10,175 nt of DNA from positions 1-10,175 of the forward strand of contig JAMOAC010000172.1 in the NCBI GenBank assembly GCA_023621975.1, written 5' to 3'. Positions 8,331 to 10,175 of this stretch are shown one piece after another. The position numbers were made by a program, and so were the translations under genes. Source of the stretch: Bacillota bacterium (GTDB lineage: Bacteria > Bacillota_A > Clostridia > Acetivibrionales > DUMB01). How positions within the stretch are numbered: position 1 is the first letter of the stretch; the number at the start of each line of letters is the position of its first letter. The notes below the pieces were generated by a model. That model was not told the origin of the DNA and made no database searches. It saw only the letters and a list, made by a program, of their open reading frames with translations.

Positions 8331-8511
8331 AAATAAAGCATTAACAAAAATAAGCATTAAAAAGCATTAAACAGATAAAAAATAAAGCATAAAAAGTAAA
8401 ACAGGCAAAAAAGCATAAAAACAGGCAAAAATGAAAATGAGAATAAAACGGGCGAAAATGATAATGAGAACAATGAATGCAAATAATATATAAAAAAATA
8501 ATATATAAAAA
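8331..8511. repeat. A-rich degenerate repeats in the oppF-oppA spacer
   Basis: Several short repeats are nested here. AAGCATTAA or AAGCATAAA occurs at 8336, 8352, 8362, 8385 and 8411. ACAGGCAAAAA occurs at 8401 and 8421. An AAAATGA(A/T)AATGAGAA-type word occurs near 8428 and 8455, 27 bp apart. A perfect 15-bp tandem duplication of AATAATATATAAAAA covers 8482-8511. No terminator hairpin and no convincing promoter is visible, so oppA is either cotranscribed with oppF or driven by an unrecognised AT-rich promoter. Open frames on the other strand here are low-complexity artefacts. Confidence 0.7.
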
Positions 8512-8545
8512 GTTTGTACAAAAATTCATAAGGAGGAAATTACAA

Positions 8546-10175
8546 ATGAAGAGGAGAATAATTGCCGCACTCATCATAGCAGTATTAGCAGTATCTTTGC
8601 TTGCAGGCTGCAGGGATGTAAATAAAGGCGGCACCAAAGATGGAGGAGACAGAGGAGGAAAAGATACAATTACCGCAATATTCGGTTCCGAACCCGGAAC
8701 GATCGATCCTGCCTTAAACCAGACACTGGATGCAGGAACTTATATTGCACATCTTTTTGAAGGACTTACAGATCTCAGCACAGGCGAAGTCAAGCCTGGA
8801 GTGGCTGAAAGATGGGATGTATCTGAAGATGGGAAAAAATATACATTTTACCTGAGAGAAGATGCAAAATGGTCCGACGGTAAACCAGTTACAGCCCATG
8901 ATTTCGAGTATGCGTGGAAAAGGGTGCTTAATCCTGAAACGGCTTCACCGTATGCATACATCCTCTACCTTATAAAGGGTGCACAGGCATATAATGAAGG
9001 AGAAGGAAAAGAGGAGGACGTTGGCATAAGGGCCGTTAACGACAGGACATTTGAAGTTGAACTTGTAGCAAGAGCTCCTTATTTTCTTGAACTTGCCGGA
9101 TTTATGGTAACGGTGCCAGTAAGAAAGGATATAATCGAGAAATACGGTGATAAATGGACCCAGAGTCCTGACACATATATATCCAACGGCGCCTTCAAGC
9201 TTAAGGAATGGAAACACCAGGATGAAATCGTGGTTGTAAAGAACGATCAATACTGGAACAAGGACGAGATAAAGCTGAATGAGATCCGCTTCAAGTTAAT
9301 GGATGATGATGACGCAGCTCTCAGCGCAACCGAAGCGGGCGAGATTGATGTAAACTATGCGCATATACCTCCAAATGCGATACCTGACCTTGTTGAGCAG
9401 GGAAAAGCCAAGATATTGCCTGATTTAAGCACATACTATTACGATTTCAACACCACAAGGCCGCCTTTTAATGATGTCAGGGTAAGAAAGGCATTTGCAT
9501 TGGCCATAGACAGGCAATATATTGTTGAAAAGGTTACAAAGGCACAGCAGAAACCGGCTGACGGCTGGGTACCTATTGGAATGCTTGAGCCGGAAGAAAA
9601 CAAGGATTTCAGGGACGTAGCCAAAGAAAAATACGGTGCACCCTATCTTCCGGAAAAAGCAAATGTTGAAGAAGCAAGAAGGCTTCTGGCAGAAGCCGGA
9701 TATCCTGATGGAAAGGGCTTTCCTGAAGTAGAACTTATATACAATACAAGTGAAGGCCATAAAATGATTGCCGAAGCCGTGCAAAACATGTGGAAGGAAA
9801 ATCTTGGCGTTAACGTTAAAATATCAAATATGGAATGGAACGTATTTGTTGATGAAAGAAACAAGCAGAATTTTGATATTGCAAGAGACGGCTGGAGCGC
9901 AGACTATGCAGATCCCATGTGCTTCATGGATATGTGGATGTCAAACAGCGGTAATAACTCAACCGGTTGGAAAAACAAGGAATATGATGAGCTGATTAAC
10001 AAGGCAATCAATTCTGGTGATCAGAAAGAAAGATTTGATGCGCTGCATAAGGCTGAACAACTATTGCTGGAAGGGATGCCCATATTACCGGTATACTATT
10101 ATACCAAGACAGTTATTTATCCTGACAATCTTGTAGGTTGGCAATACAGCCCGGTGGGAATGTTCTATCTGCACC
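8546..10175 (+). CDS. oppA: Oligopeptide-binding lipoprotein OppA (3' end cut by window edge)
   Basis: This is the extracellular, membrane-anchored receptor that delivers peptides to OppBC. The frame is open from the ATG at 8546 (AAGGAGG at 8530-8536, nine bases before) to the window end, giving 543 residues; few residues should be missing, since family members are about 540-560 long. A lipoprotein signal peptide is clear: MKRR, a hydrophobic core, and lipobox LAGC (19-22) with Cys22 lipidated. A Gly/Lys/Asp-rich linker follows (23-40). The solute-binding family 5 domain has its signature at about 87-126 (AERWDVSEDG, DAKWSDGKPVTAHDF, YAWKR). NPETASPYAY (129-138), SNGAFKLKEW (213-222) and SGNNSTGW (468-475) are OppA-like. 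Asp453 in GWSADYADP is in the position of the aspartate that binds the peptide amino group in enterobacterial OppA. That supports oligopeptides rather than nickel or sugars as ligand. Confidence 0.95.
   Translation, partial: MKRRIIAALIIAVLAVSLLAGCRDVNKGGTKDGGDRGGKDTITAIFGSEPGTIDPALNQTLDAGTYIAHLFEGLTDLSTGEVKPGVAERWDVSEDGKKYTFYLREDAKWSDGKPVTAHDFEYAWKRVLNPETASPYAYILYLIKGAQAYNEGEGKEEDVGIRAVNDRTFEVELVARAPYFLELAGFMVTVPVRKDIIEKYGDKWTQSPDTYISNGAFKLKEWKHQDEIVVVKNDQYWNKDEIKLNEIRFKLMDDDDAALSATEAGEIDVNYAHIPPNAIPDLVEQGKAKILPDLSTYYYDFNTTRPPFNDVRVRKAFALAIDRQYIVEKVTKAQQKPADGWVPIGMLEPEENKDFRDVAKEKYGAPYLPEKANVEEARRLLAEAGYPDGKGFPEVELIYNTSEGHKMIAEAVQNMWKENLGVNVKISNMEWNVFVDERNKQNFDIARDGWSADYADPMCFMDMWMSNSGNNSTGWKNKEYDELINKAINSGDQKERFDALHKAEQLLLEGMPILPVYYYTKTVIYPDNLVGWQYSPVGMFYLH

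Overview
The window looks like chromosomal DNA of a low-to-moderate GC Firmicute, most likely in the class Clostridia. The coding regions are moderately AT-rich and the spacers are extremely AT-rich. Ribosome-binding sites are strong and G-rich, one gene starts with TTG, and the isopropylmalate isomerase is the short-subunit form common in clostridia. Genus cannot be fixed from the sequence alone. Cellulolytic clostridia such as Acetivibrio or Ruminiclostridium are a guess. All supported genes lie on the + strand.

Layout: (1) 2-526 is the C-terminal part of an AraC-family regulator whose start lies upstream of the window, followed by a probable intrinsic terminator. (2) 543-977 is a very AT-rich non-coding leader with degenerate ~19-bp tandem repeats and a long hairpin just before the leuC ribosome-binding site. 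(3) 978-3971 is a leuC-leuD-leuB operon covering the two steps of leucine biosynthesis after LeuA; leuA is not in the window. The leuC-leuD gap is filled by nine degenerate 18-bp tandem units. (4) 3972-4432 holds a GC-rich terminator-like hairpin, a ~195-bp repeat element with 11-bp inverted ends and four GAAACGTCCCC-like copies, and a candidate control region with two similar dyads. (5) 4433 to the window end is an oligopeptide ABC transporter operon in the order oppB-oppC-oppD-oppF-oppA. oppA is separated by a 223-bp A-rich repetitive spacer and runs off the window just before its stop.

Together the genes serve amino-acid supply. LeuCD isomerises 2-isopropylmalate and LeuB oxidises it to the leucine precursor. 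The lipoprotein OppA captures peptides outside the cell, OppB/OppC form the membrane channel, and OppD/OppF hydrolyse ATP to drive import. Leucine-biosynthesis and opp operons are often co-regulated in Firmicutes (for example by CodY), but I found no convincing CodY box or T-box here.

No defence system, prophage, CRISPR array, transposase gene or RNA gene is visible, and the genes belong to well-known families. The unusual content is in the spacers. Three of them carry different, degenerate, short-period repeats that end close to the next gene's ribosome-binding site, and a fourth holds what looks like a small mobile repeat element.
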